NCBI GenBank assembly: GCA_023415795.1 | Contig: JAEZJG010000023.1 | Location: 124,001 to 188,000, forward strand | From: Bacillota bacterium | GTDB taxonomy: Bacteria > Bacillota > Clostridia > Christensenellales > SZUA-584 | Reading direction: 5' to 3' | DNA: 64,000 bases | Part shown: one piece after another, positions 1-8,129 of the stretch | How the letters are laid out: every line of letters starts with the position of its first letter | Position numbering within the stretch: position 1 is the first letter of the stretch | Made by a program: the position numbers and the translations under genes | Notes under the pieces: model-generated | Told to the model about the DNA's origin: nothing | Database searches by the model: none | The model's input: only the letters and a program-made list of their open reading frames with translations

Positions 1-104
1 TAATGGTCAACAACAAGCTTTTTGCTCGGGGCGAAGTGGTCGTCATCGATGATAACTATGGTGTTCGTATCACTGAACTCACATCCCCTGATAAACCGAA
101 ATAA
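1..104 (+). CDS. Flagellar motor switch protein FliN/FliY family, C-terminal end (partial)
   Basis: The window opens inside a gene. The readable frame (codons from position 3) ends at a TAA at 102-104 and gives about 33 residues that contain [18 protein letters not shown]. This matches the end of the SpoA domain of FliN/FliY proteins, which is typically [16 protein letters not shown]. FliN/FliY forms the C-ring of the flagellar switch on the cytoplasmic face of the basal body. The 5' part lies outside the window, so FliN and FliY cannot be told apart. If correct, a flagellar operon ends here. Confidence 0.75.
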   Translation, partial: MVNNKLFARGEVVVIDDNYGVRITELTSPDKPK

Positions 105-107
105 AAG

Positions 108-131
108 CACACCTCCCGCTTGGGGAGGTGT
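108..131. terminator. Hairpin between the FliN end and the SASP gene
   Basis: ACACCTCCC and GGGAGGTGT-like arms flank a short loop. Read on the minus strand the stem is followed by a T-rich stretch (GCTTTTATTT), so it best fits a terminator for the SASP gene. It may also stop the flagellar transcript. Confidence 0.6.
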
Positions 132-160
132 ATGTTACAACAGATGATATAAGCTCTAAA

Positions 161-379
161 CTAAATACCTTTTTGCTGCTTAGCCATGGCGATCATGTTT
201 TTAACCATTTGTCCGCCAATGGGACCGCCTTGCTGTCCGTTGACACGAGCAGGCAAATCGCCCTTATACTCATCATTGTTTTCCTTACAAAACTGCGTTG
301 CGCCAACCTCAGCAGCACATTCCAGTTTAAATTTAGTCCATGGATGATCCGGACCATATTTTCTGTTTTGGGATGACAT
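161..379 (-). CDS. Alpha/beta-type small acid-soluble spore protein (SASP)
   Basis: A 72-residue protein. SASPs coat and protect DNA in the dormant spore core and supply amino acids at germination. The core pattern is present: KFKLECAAEVG, then YKGDLPARVNGQQGGPIGG and MVKNMI. It corresponds to the family's FK.E.A.ELG, Y.GDL..R..G..GG and MV..M blocks. Length fits the 60-75 residue family. The start has a good ribosome site (AAAGGAGA, 7-8 bases upstream). It is a single gene that converges on the FliN end. Sigma-G control is expected for the family, but I could not find a convincing sigma-G promoter. Two cysteines are unusual for a SASP. Confidence 0.85.
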   Translation of the reverse strand: MSSQNRKYGPDHPWTKFKLECAAEVGATQFCKENNDEYKGDLPARVNGQQGGPIGGQMVKNMIAMAKQQKGI

Positions 380-595
380 TATTTTATTCTCCTTTCTTTT
401 TCGACTGGCTTATAAAAACCTGTCAATGATATTTTCCGCAGCTTGTTAAAAAATAAACTGACAATATAATTCAAAATAGTGTGAGTCAATGATTTAATAC
501 CAATAACAGAGATAAAGCTCGATGGATTTTACCAGACATTCATGATTGAAGAAATAAGCGCATGGGGTAAATATTACGAAAGTATTACGCGGTGA

Positions 596-624
596 TTGAC
601 AGGTTGCAATATTTAAGTTATACT
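596..624 (+). promoter_or_regulatory. Sigma-A type promoter for the SleB-like gene
   Basis: TTGACA at 596-601, a 17-base spacer, then TATACT at 619-624. This is near consensus and sits about 30 bases before the ATG of the next gene, which suggests vegetative transcription. Confidence 0.7.
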
Positions 625-652
625 TGCCATATCAATAAATGGGAGTGTTTGT

Positions 653-2077
653 ATGCCCGATCATCCGAGAAGACATGCAAAAAAGAAAAAAACGTTGTCT
701 GGCATCTTTAACTTGAAAAGTAAGCAAGTAAGAGATCATGCCAAACAGCCAACAACCGCGGCATCCGTGAAAACAAAAACCCAAGCCGGTTTGTCAAAAC
801 GCGTTAAACGGGTGGCAAAAAGGGCTGTGCTGCTGACCCGTGCTATCGCTATTTATTTGTACAGAAAAGTGCGCGGCAGTGTGAAGCAAACGAAAACCGT
901 TGAGAAATGGAAAGTCACGAGGCGTCGTTTGGTACTTTACGCAGGAACGGGTGTCATGGTGGTTATTGCTGTGCTGCTCGTGATGTTTGTCCCGGGAAAA
1001 GCTGCTGTGCCTGCTGATGCTGAGCTGGCTGATGCAGAGAAAACAGCAACGAACATTCCGGTGCTGGCTATTAACACCGTTAATGCGATTCCCACCACTG
1101 AGCCGGATCTGTCGCCTGTTCCCACGACGCGTCCCGATGACACTGTGACGCTGACACCAAAACCGACAGACTCGCCGAAACCCTCAAAAACGCCCGTGCC
1201 GTCGGACAAGCCAAAGGAGACACCAAAGGCTTCAACAAAGCCGACAGCGACACCCAAACCGACAACAAAGCCGACATCAACGCCAAAGCCAACGCAAAAG
1301 CCGACATCAACTCCAAAGCCGACGCAAAAGCCCACGCCTACGCCGGATACCCGTCCAACCACGGATATGGAGAAGATACTGGACTATTATGTAACGAGCG
1401 AGGGTCCGTACTATAACGAGGTGGGATACAATAGTAACCACTACGATTATACCCAGGATGAGCTTATGATCATGGCTCGCATCATACAGGATGAAGCGGG
1501 CGGTGAATCTACCAATGGAAAAATCGCGGTTGGAAACGTGATAATTAATCGCGTACTATGTGGCAGATTTGGCAAGTCTATTGATGCCGTAAAGGGTGAT
1601 TTTGCGTACAACGCTGACACCGTGCCAAGACAGGCCTCAATAGACGCAGCACGTACTGTGCTGGATAAAGAGGTTTGGAAGGTACCGCAGAACACATATT
1701 ACTTCAAAACCAGCGGCGGGAGCTGGCGTACGTTCAAGCTGTTTGGCAGTATTGGTAATCACTATTTCTATACAGCGGATTACAGCGGACGGCATAACGG
1801 CAGCGGCATTCCTCCCGCGCTGTACGACCGCACATATAAATACGCACAGTATGGCTGCAAACCTGAAGGCCGAGTGACGCGCATTCAGAAAATGCTCAAA
1901 AGCCTTGGCTACGATACTGGCACGGATGGCTACTTCGGTCTTACCACAAAAAGTGCTTTGGTGCAATTTCAGAAGGATAATGGCTTGGATGCCGATGGCG
2001 TTGCCGGACGGGGAACAGTTGAGGCGCTCATTAAAAAGTATGGTGTGGACAAGTACATCAGCGATTATCTTAGCTAA
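653..2077 (+). CDS. SleB/CwlJ-type cell-wall hydrolase with membrane anchor and peptidoglycan-binding domain
   Basis: A 474-residue protein. A basic cytoplasmic tail of about 90 residues precedes one membrane segment (about 94-115). An external Pro/Thr/Lys-rich linker with [10 protein letters not shown] repeats follows (about 150-235). Next is a Hydrolase_2 (SleB-type) catalytic domain (about 269-375) with [18 protein letters not shown] and a conserved NHYFYTADY end. A PG_binding_1 domain closes the protein (about 405-470, [14 protein letters not shown] and [15 protein letters not shown]). SleB enzymes are lytic transglycosylases that cut muramic-lactam cortex, but a long basic tail plus sigma-A promoter could equally mean a vegetative wall hydrolase. 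Start chosen by GGGAGTG upstream of the ATG. Confidence 0.85.
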   Translation: MPDHPRRHAKKKKTLSGIFNLKSKQVRDHAKQPTTAASVKTKTQAGLSKRVKRVAKRAVLLTRAIAIYLYRKVRGSVKQTKTVEKWKVTRRRLVLYAGTGVMVVIAVLLVMFVPGKAAVPADAELADAEKTATNIPVLAINTVNAIPTTEPDLSPVPTTRPDDTVTLTPKPTDSPKPSKTPVPSDKPKETPKASTKPTATPKPTTKPTSTPKPTQKPTSTPKPTQKPTPTPDTRPTTDMEKILDYYVTSEGPYYNEVGYNSNHYDYTQDELMIMARIIQDEAGGESTNGKIAVGNVIINRVLCGRFGKSIDAVKGDFAYNADTVPRQASIDAARTVLDKEVWKVPQNTYYFKTSGGSWRTFKLFGSIGNHYFYTADYSGRHNGSGIPPALYDRTYKYAQYGCKPEGRVTRIQKMLKSLGYDTGTDGYFGLTTKSALVQFQKDNGLDADGVAGRGTVEALIKKYGVDKYISDYLS

Positions 2078-2097
2078 ATAGAGTCTAGTGCTATACT

Positions 2098-2127
2098 GCC
2101 GCTGACATAACTCAGCGGCTTTTTAGT
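2098..2127 (+). terminator. Rho-independent terminator
   Basis: Perfect 8-bp stem GCCGCTGA/TCAGCGGC with a 6-base loop followed by TTTTTAG, just after the SleB-like gene. Confidence 0.85.
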
Positions 2128-2342
2128 TGCACCTTTATCATAAAAAAACTATAATTTGCGTGATAAAGTCACTGAAGAGATGCTGGGAATTGACGTATAG
2201 TAACATTTGTGAAATAATTATCGATCATATGGCCTGGGAGCAAATTTTATGAGCTTGGAAGTGAGTGCCCATCGCAATACCCAGAATCAGAAATGTGCGT
2301 CTATAATGGTTTGTTAAATAAAAGCTCCCGAGTCAGCTGTCT

Positions 2343-2441
2343 GTGAAAGCACCGGCTGTGGATAATAATAAATGCATCGAATGCGGCAAGTGCGTCAGGT
2401 TTTATCCAATGAATGCGCTTGTTTTGATAAAGGAGAGGTAA
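2343..2441 (+). pseudogene. 4Fe-4S ferredoxin-like remnant upstream of the CoA-disulfide reductase fusion
   Basis: A short frame opened by GTG at 2343 and closed by TAA at 2439-2441 encodes VDNNKCIECGKCVRFYPMNA. This is half of a bacterial ferredoxin motif, but the fourth position of CxxCxxCxxxCP is Tyr instead of Cys (RFYPMNA). In frame upstream there is a stop at 2319-2321, so only about 32 residues remain. It ends 3 bases before the next ATG, and the ribosome site of that gene lies inside it. I read it as the worn end of a ferredoxin gene or fused domain. A functional micro-protein is less likely because the cluster ligand is lost. Confidence 0.5.
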
Positions 2442-2444
2442 CAT

Positions 2445-4919
2445 ATGGCGAAGAAGATTGTCATTGTGGGTGGTGTGGCTGGAGGTGCCAGCTGCGCGGC
2501 ACGCTTGAGAAGGCTGGATGAATCGGCTGATATTGTGATGCTGGAAAAGGGGCCGTTCATATCATTTGCTAATTGCGGCTTGCCTTATCATGTGAGCGGC
2601 GTGATTGATCAGCGGGATAAGCTGCTGCTGCAAACACCCGAATCTTTTAAAGCTCGCTTCAATGTGGATGTGAGAGTGAACAGTGAGGCAGTCTCCATTG
2701 ATCGGGAAAAGAAAACAGTTATCGTTCGCCGGAACGGACAGGAATACGCCGAAGGCTACGATGTTCTGGTACTGTCACCCGGTTCAACGCCGGTGGTACC
2801 TCCGATACCCGGGGCACATAACCCACGCGTGATGGCACTTTGGAACATACCGGATATGGACAGAATTATATCTGCAATGAAGGAAGGCGAAGCGCGCTCT
2901 GCGGTGGTTGTGGGCGGCGGGTTTATTGGTCTTGAAATGGCGGAAAACCTAAAGCACGCCGGGCTTACCGTTACATTGATAGAAATGCTGAATCAGGTGA
3001 TGCCGACAGTTGACTTTGAGATGGCGCAGATACTTCACAAGCACATCTCGGAAAGCGGCGTGAAGCTGGCGTTGGGAGAGCGCGTAGAGCGCTTTGATGA
3101 GGCGGACAGCGGCGTGACTGTGGTAACCGACAAACGAGCGGTGACGGCGGACATGGTGATACTGGCTATCGGTGTGAGACCCAATTCTGAGCTAGCAAAG
3201 AGCAGCGGTCTTGCGTTGAATGCACGCGGCGGTATTGTGGTGGATGAAAGCCTGAAAACATCAGACGACAGCATATATGCAGTGGGCGATGTGGTTGAGA
3301 CAGAGCATTACATTACGCATGAGCGTACAATGATTCCGCTGGCAGGCCCCGCTAACAAGATGGGACGCATGGCAGCGGATAACATATGCGGCATGAACCG
3401 CAAATATCGCGGCACACAAGGCGCAAGCGTGGCCAAGGTGTTTGATATGACGGTGGCTTCCACCGGCTTGAATGAACGCCAACTCAATGCTGCGGGTAAA
3501 AAGCTGAATGAAGACTACAAGGTGACGCTTATCCATCCACTGTCTCACGCGGGATATTACCCCGGCGGGCTGCCGCTGAGCCTTAAGCTGCTGTTCTCTA
3601 CGGCGGACGGCAAGGTGCTGGGTGCGCAGGCGGTGGGCTATAATGGTGTTGAGAAGCGCGTGGATGTGATAGCGACGGCGATCAAGTTTGGCGCAACGGT
3701 ATACGATCTTGAGGAGCTGGAGCTCAGCTATGCGCCGCCGTATTCGTCAGCGAAAGATCCGGTAAACATGGCCGGCTTTTCAGCAGAAAACATACTCTCC
3801 GGAAAGGTGGATAACATCACCTTTGGAGAACTGAGCGATTTACCAAAGAATACAGTGCTGCTGGATATCAGAACAAAGGCAGAGGTGTCGATGGGAGCCA
3901 TCCCCGGCAGCATCAACATTTCGGTAGACAGTCTGCGTGAAAATTTGGATTCGCTCGACAAAAGTAAACCCTATGTGGTCTACTGTGCGGTGGGCATTCG
4001 GGCATATATCGCCAGCCGTATCATGACGCAGAATGGCTTCTCAAATGTGCGCAACCTTGCGGGCGGTTACACGACATATCGAATCGCGAGCAAAGACTAT
4101 TCTGCACCACCTGAAGAGACCGATAAGGAGGGAGAGCGAGAATTGAAGGATAAGGACATCCCTATGACCGCTTCAAAGCCCGTCAGCACGATTGCAGTGA
4201 ATGCCTGCGGCTTGCAGTGCCCCGGGCCGGTCATCAAGCTGTATGAGGCGATGATCGCCGCTGAGACGGGCGACGTCATTAACATTACATCCACCGACCC
4301 CGGCTTTTTCGCTGATGCATCTTCGTGGTGTGCGCGTACAAAGAATACATATCTAAAAGGTGAGAAGCTAGACGACAGCTTTTCGGTGTGGATCAAGAAG
4401 GGCTGCGAGGGAGAATTGGCAACGGCGGGGGGGTGCATGGCAGCGTCGGGTGACGACAAATCGATTATCGTGTTCAGCGGAGAGCTGGATAAGGCGCTGG
4501 CGTGTTTCATCATCGCGAACGGCGCTGCGGCAATGGGGCGCAAGGTGACCATGTTCTTTACATTCTGGGGGCTTAACGTATTGCGGCGCCATGAGAAGGT
4601 GGGGGTTAATAAGTCTTTCATTGAGCGAATGTTTGGCGCAATGATGCCGCGAGGAACAAGCAAGCTGAAGCTATCTAAGATGAACATGATGGGCATGGGC
4701 TCATTCATGATGAAGGGTATCATGAAAAAGAAAAATGTCGCATCGCTGGATGAATTGATAGCTCAGGCTAAAAAGAACGGTGTGCGATTGGTAGCCTGCA
4801 CGATGTCGATGGACGTAATGGGCATACATGAAGAGGAGCTGATCGACGGGGTCGAACTGGCTGGCGTCGCCTCCTATCTGGGAGCGGCAGAGCAGTCGGA
4901 CACAAACTTGTTCATCTGA
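2445..4919 (+). CDS. Four-domain fusion: CoA-disulfide reductase / rhodanese / TusA / DsrE-like
   Basis: An 824-residue cytoplasmic protein. Residues 1-450 form a FAD/NAD(P)H disulfide reductase of the CoA-disulfide reductase/Npsr class: an N-terminal FAD motif (VIVGGVAGGASCAARLRR), the single redox cysteine in SFANCGLPYHVSG (about C44), and a NAD motif (VVGGGFIGLEMAE, about 155). A rhodanese domain follows (about 460-555) with the active Cys in VVYCAVGIRAY. A TusA/SirA sulfur-carrier domain (about 580-650) carries NACGLQCPGPV. A DsrE-like domain (about 670-824) with GRKVTMFFTFWGLN ends the protein. All four handle persulfide or thiol sulfur, so a relay from polysulfide or CoA-persulfide is likely; the physiological substrate is inferred. 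The ribosome site is AGGAGAGG. A terminator hairpin follows directly. Confidence 0.9.
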   Translation: MAKKIVIVGGVAGGASCAARLRRLDESADIVMLEKGPFISFANCGLPYHVSGVIDQRDKLLLQTPESFKARFNVDVRVNSEAVSIDREKKTVIVRRNGQEYAEGYDVLVLSPGSTPVVPPIPGAHNPRVMALWNIPDMDRIISAMKEGEARSAVVVGGGFIGLEMAENLKHAGLTVTLIEMLNQVMPTVDFEMAQILHKHISESGVKLALGERVERFDEADSGVTVVTDKRAVTADMVILAIGVRPNSELAKSSGLALNARGGIVVDESLKTSDDSIYAVGDVVETEHYITHERTMIPLAGPANKMGRMAADNICGMNRKYRGTQGASVAKVFDMTVASTGLNERQLNAAGKKLNEDYKVTLIHPLSHAGYYPGGLPLSLKLLFSTADGKVLGAQAVGYNGVEKRVDVIATAIKFGATVYDLEELELSYAPPYSSAKDPVNMAGFSAENILSGKVDNITFGELSDLPKNTVLLDIRTKAEVSMGAIPGSINISVDSLRENLDSLDKSKPYVVYCAVGIRAYIASRIMTQNGFSNVRNLAGGYTTYRIASKDYSAPPEETDKEGERELKDKDIPMTASKPVSTIAVNACGLQCPGPVIKLYEAMIAAETGDVINITSTDPGFFADASSWCARTKNTYLKGEKLDDSFSVWIKKGCEGELATAGGCMAASGDDKSIIVFSGELDKALACFIIANGAAAMGRKVTMFFTFWGLNVLRRHEKVGVNKSFIERMFGAMMPRGTSKLKLSKMNMMGMGSFMMKGIMKKKNVASLDELIAQAKKNGVRLVACTMSMDVMGIHEEELIDGVELAGVASYLGAAEQSDTNLFI

Positions 4920-4938
4920 TAATCGAAAGAACTAAAAG

Positions 4939-4977
4939 AAACGGTTTGCGACGGTTTTATCCCGCAAACCGTTTTGT
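4939..4977 (+). terminator. Rho-independent terminator
   Basis: Twelve-base arms AAACGGTTTGCG/CGCAAACCGTTT followed by TTGTATTT after the CoA-disulfide reductase fusion. It may also serve the convergent membrane-protein gene. Confidence 0.8.
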
Positions 4978-4992
4978 ATTTCTGTCTATAGT

Positions 4993-5604
4993 TTATTCCA
5001 TATTCAAAAGCTCGATGTCCAACATTGGCGGCCGGGCTTGTACCAAGTCTGGAGGCAAATCTGAGGTGGGAGAGGGAACAGTCTCGGTTGATAGTTGGTG
5101 TCTGATGGATTCGGAAGAAGTAACGCTATCCACAGGGAGAGTTAGCTTATGGTCCTTAGGCAACTTGTGATCCTTCTTGGGTATAAACGCAAGCAACCCG
5201 CCGGCAAAACCCATGGCTGCAAAGAGTACGAGTGTGAAATCGACGATCAGCAACGCGAAAGGCGTAACCTTGATACCGTATGCTTCCAGCGGTGCGAAGC
5301 TAAAAGATTGCATCAGCACCGGAGCGAAAAGCAGCGCAGAAACACCAACGCACGACAACAGAATAAAGCTACCGCCCAGCTTGGGAAGCCGCGGAACAAG
5401 CCCTGAGCCGATAGCGCCCAACACGCTGAGCAGAAAAACGGCGCCTATCAGGAGATATTGAGTCTCGCCATCGTATGCAAACAAAGGGAAGCCAACGAAA
5501 ATCACTTGCAGCGACGCAAAAATGCTGACGACTGCGAAGGTAAGCAGCATGCTGAACATTCCCCAGATAAAGCCCAATACAACCGGTGACGTTCTTGTTT
5601 TCAT
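4993..5604 (-). CDS. Uncharacterised four-helix membrane protein with polar C-terminal tail
   Basis: A 203-residue protein that I do not recognise as a named family. Four hydrophobic segments are visible at about 8-37, 47-66, 75-95 and 108-140. They are followed by a charged, Pro/Ser-rich tail of about 60 residues with a doubled KDHKLPKDHKL motif, probably cytoplasmic. The layout resembles small DUF-type membrane proteins of Clostridia; no catalytic motif is visible. It starts with an ATG preceded by GGAGGG at a suitable distance and appears to be monocistronic. Confidence 0.7.
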   Translation of the reverse strand: MKTRTSPVVLGFIWGMFSMLLTFAVVSIFASLQVIFVGFPLFAYDGETQYLLIGAVFLLSVLGAIGSGLVPRLPKLGGSFILLSCVGVSALLFAPVLMQSFSFAPLEAYGIKVTPFALLIVDFTLVLFAAMGFAGGLLAFIPKKDHKLPKDHKLTLPVDSVTSSESIRHQLSTETVPSPTSDLPPDLVQARPPMLDIELLNME

Positions 5605-5711
5605 AGCAAACCCTCCATTTCAGTGATACAAACATCGTAACGCGTGGACAAGCTGGCGTCAAACGATAAGTTTGTAATAATATGGCGGATTGACAGTAGG
5701 TATGTAAAATA

Positions 5712-5737
5712 AAAACACCGTACCATGGCACGGTGTT
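5712..5737 (-). terminator. Terminator of the zinc-ribbon gene
   Basis: AACACCGTaccatggcACGGTGTT hairpin; on the minus strand it is followed by TTTTATTTTAC, just downstream of the stop at 5754. Confidence 0.75.
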
Positions 5738-5753
5738 CAAAATTATGCTGGGA

Positions 5754-6035
5754 TTAGTAGCGGTCTCTTCTGTTACGGAAGCAGTCGCTGCAATACACGG
5801 GTCTCTCGCCAGTCGGCTGGAACGGTACTCTGGTTCTTACGCCGCACTCACCACAGGTGGCTTCGTACATCGGGCGATCCGGTGTTCTTTTCTGCTGCTT
5901 GCGCGATTGACGGCAAGACGGGCATCTCTTGGGATCGTTTTCGAAACCCTTTTCACGATAGAATTCCTGCTCAGAAACAGTAAAGGTAAACTCTGAGCCG
6001 CAGTCCGCACACGTCAGTGATCTGTCTTCAAACAT
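5754..6035 (-). CDS. Double zinc-ribbon protein (zf_Tbcl-like)
   Basis: A 93-residue soluble protein. The first zinc ribbon is built from LTCADCGSEFTFTVSEQEF and a following RCPSCR pair. After a basic RKQQKRTPDR linker, a second ribbon uses ATCGECG and PVYCSDCF. This is the layout of the widespread zinc-ribbon domain-containing family (zf_Tbcl). Its role is not established; nucleic-acid binding is plausible from the basic linker. I set the start at the second Met (MFEDRS) because AAGGAG lies 5-6 bases before it, while the longer frame has no such site. It has its own terminator and no operon partner. Confidence 0.8.
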   Translation of the reverse strand: MFEDRSLTCADCGSEFTFTVSEQEFYREKGFENDPKRCPSCRQSRKQQKRTPDRPMYEATCGECGVRTRVPFQPTGERPVYCSDCFRNRRDRY

Positions 6036-6278
6036 TTTAACTCCTTTTTTTGTACCCATGGTTCTTTAAAAGACGATATGATTTCCAAACTCTGGCTGAA
6101 GGCTCTGACGAACACCACGCACGGTCAGAAATTCTTTCATCGGCTTCGCTCGACCACTTGTATTTATATACACTGTTGTTTACAGCATATATCCGTCATT
6201 ATGATAGCACCAAAAATACTATCCGTCAACAGTCCATTTGCAGCACAAGCCCCACTATCAACGCATATTCACCTGTTA

Positions 6279-8027
6279 TCAGCCGGCCGGAGTGGTAGCG
6301 GGTGTGTCAGTCGGTGCAGGTGGCGGGGTTACAATAATGGGCGGGCTGTAGACATAAACCGTGCCATTTATTACTGGGTAGCTATGCTTTTCGAAAGGTA
6401 TGGGATCGCAAAGCTCCTTGCCGTCCAGCGAATAAATATGCTTATATGTTTGAATTGTTGTACCCTGACGCGATTTCGCGAATTCATACTGAGGGCGGCT
6501 TGCATCGACAACGGTTCCATCGGGAGCCGTAACCGGAACCTCGCTGGTAATGGTTTTGGGCGTGGGCGTTCCATAACGTGATCCCTTGTTATTGGATGTA
6601 AAGTCGTAAATAACTGCGCCATAAGTAGGATCAATAGGCTGCTGACCGTACACTTCGACAGTAACATTCTTGTCGGTGGGGTTCACGTAGGAAACAATGT
6701 AAACCGGCATCGTATTATCGTTCTGCAGCACGAGATCAGGCTTTGGCGTGCTGAGCGTGGCATCAAGACCCAGTGGAATATAGTCGGAAGGGATCGTGTG
6801 GTGCGTTGACGATGCTATTTTGATGCCTGCTCTTAACGCAGCATTGTATACGGTGCTGCCCAGTTGGCATACGCCGCCGCCCACCTGCGGAGTATATCCG
6901 CCGTTCTCTATACCGGCCGCTTCCTTCCAGCCAATAGACTTAGCTGTGGAGCTGTTTCTGGGACCCGCGGCCGTATTGACCGTCCACTGCTGGCCCGGCA
7001 GTATGGTTGCACCGTTAATAAAGCTGGACATTCTGGAAACGTTCCAGTTACGGCTGGTGTTGTAATGGCCCCTGCCGCCAAAGCTGGAGGACCAGGAAGC
7101 GATCAGCATTGTGTTGGTCTGGATATCCGCAAGCTTGACCGTGGGCTCTGTAACCTCCACGGGCACGGTGATGGTGCCATAGCTGCCGCTCTGCAACTGT
7201 GTAACCATTTGATCAAACAAAGCCTGTGTGTTCACTACAATACCGGTAACCTCGGGTGTATAGAGAAAACGTGCAATGTTCCAATCACGCGGAATGTATC
7301 CATCAATATACTTGTTGTTGTCCCAATATTTATAGCGCAGCGCAAGAGGCTTGTCCGAATCCGGGATGCGCACAAGATCAGGTGTCGTAAACTCTTTGCC
7401 TTTGGATTCGGTGTCAGCCATCGCTTTAACATCAGGCTCCCAAGCCACAGGTTTCCCGCTTTCATCAAGATAATATCCCCAAGGCATAAAGGTAGCTGTT
7501 GCGGCAATAGGTTCAGTGTCGAGTTCCGTTTTAAGCGTTGCAAGCGCAGTCGTAAGCTTTGCTTCGTCATGTTGAACGCTCACCGGCAAATCAACGCCCG
7601 TTTCTTTGGCGGTGCTGGCAGCGGCAAGGCGATCCTCAAAGCTGCCGGTGTGACCGTAGTCTATAGCTTGACGTATAACATCAGCATAATCGGTGGTTAA
7701 GCTAAAATAGTCAGAAGTCTTAGTAACAACTGTGCCGTTGACATCGAAACTGAAGGTCGCCAACTCCAGAAGCTGTGCTTCAATGCCTGCTGTGGCATCG
7801 CGCGCTTCATCGGGCTTCATCCCGGATATGTCTATACCGTTGACGGAAACGCCGTCCAGCACGGTGCCGTATTCCATAATTCGTGTGACTCGATCTTCGG
7901 TAATTTCGCGGTTTCCCAATAGCAGCACGGCCGTTACGGCCAGCGCAGCCACAAGGATACCAGCGGAAGCGATTAAAAATATTTTCAGAGTTTTTTTGTT
8001 TGTACCAGCTGATTGCCTGTCGGCCAT
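6279..8027 (-). CDS. VanW-family membrane-anchored protein (first of three)
   Basis: A 582-residue protein with a short cytoplasmic N-terminus and one membrane segment (about 14-37, TLKIFLIASAGILVAA). The extracellular part holds putative peptidoglycan-binding (PG_binding_4-like) regions at about 60-260. A VanW domain follows, with TILPGQQWTVN, the signature YTPQVGGGVCQLGSTVYNA and a beta-rich C-terminal part. It ends in a Pro/Thr-rich tail. VanW-family proteins are surface proteins of Gram-positive bacteria; despite the name, no glycopeptide-resistance role is implied without vanHAX-type genes, and none are here. The start uses the ATG preceded by GGAGGATATACG; an upstream GTG in frame is less likely. 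A paralogue lies immediately upstream. Confidence 0.85.
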   Translation of the reverse strand: MADRQSAGTNKKTLKIFLIASAGILVAALAVTAVLLLGNREITEDRVTRIMEYGTVLDGVSVNGIDISGMKPDEARDATAGIEAQLLELATFSFDVNGTVVTKTSDYFSLTTDYADVIRQAIDYGHTGSFEDRLAAASTAKETGVDLPVSVQHDEAKLTTALATLKTELDTEPIAATATFMPWGYYLDESGKPVAWEPDVKAMADTESKGKEFTTPDLVRIPDSDKPLALRYKYWDNNKYIDGYIPRDWNIARFLYTPEVTGIVVNTQALFDQMVTQLQSGSYGTITVPVEVTEPTVKLADIQTNTMLIASWSSSFGGRGHYNTSRNWNVSRMSSFINGATILPGQQWTVNTAAGPRNSSTAKSIGWKEAAGIENGGYTPQVGGGVCQLGSTVYNAALRAGIKIASSTHHTIPSDYIPLGLDATLSTPKPDLVLQNDNTMPVYIVSYVNPTDKNVTVEVYGQQPIDPTYGAVIYDFTSNNKGSRYGTPTPKTITSEVPVTAPDGTVVDASRPQYEFAKSRQGTTIQTYKHIYSLDGKELCDPIPFEKHSYPVINGTVYVYSPPIIVTPPPAPTDTPATTPAG

Positions 8028-8129
8028 CGTATATCCTCCATGTCTATTCACAGAATATAACTTTTCTTTAATCTTACATTATTTTTCCCTGAAAGTAAAC
8101 GGCGTATTAGAATGCAAGCCTATATATAA

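Noticed and set aside
2195..2225. Rex-type site (TTGTGAAATAATTATC) before the CoA-disulfide reductase region
   Set aside because: Only one half matches the TTGTGA...TCACAA palindrome, which is too weak to call.
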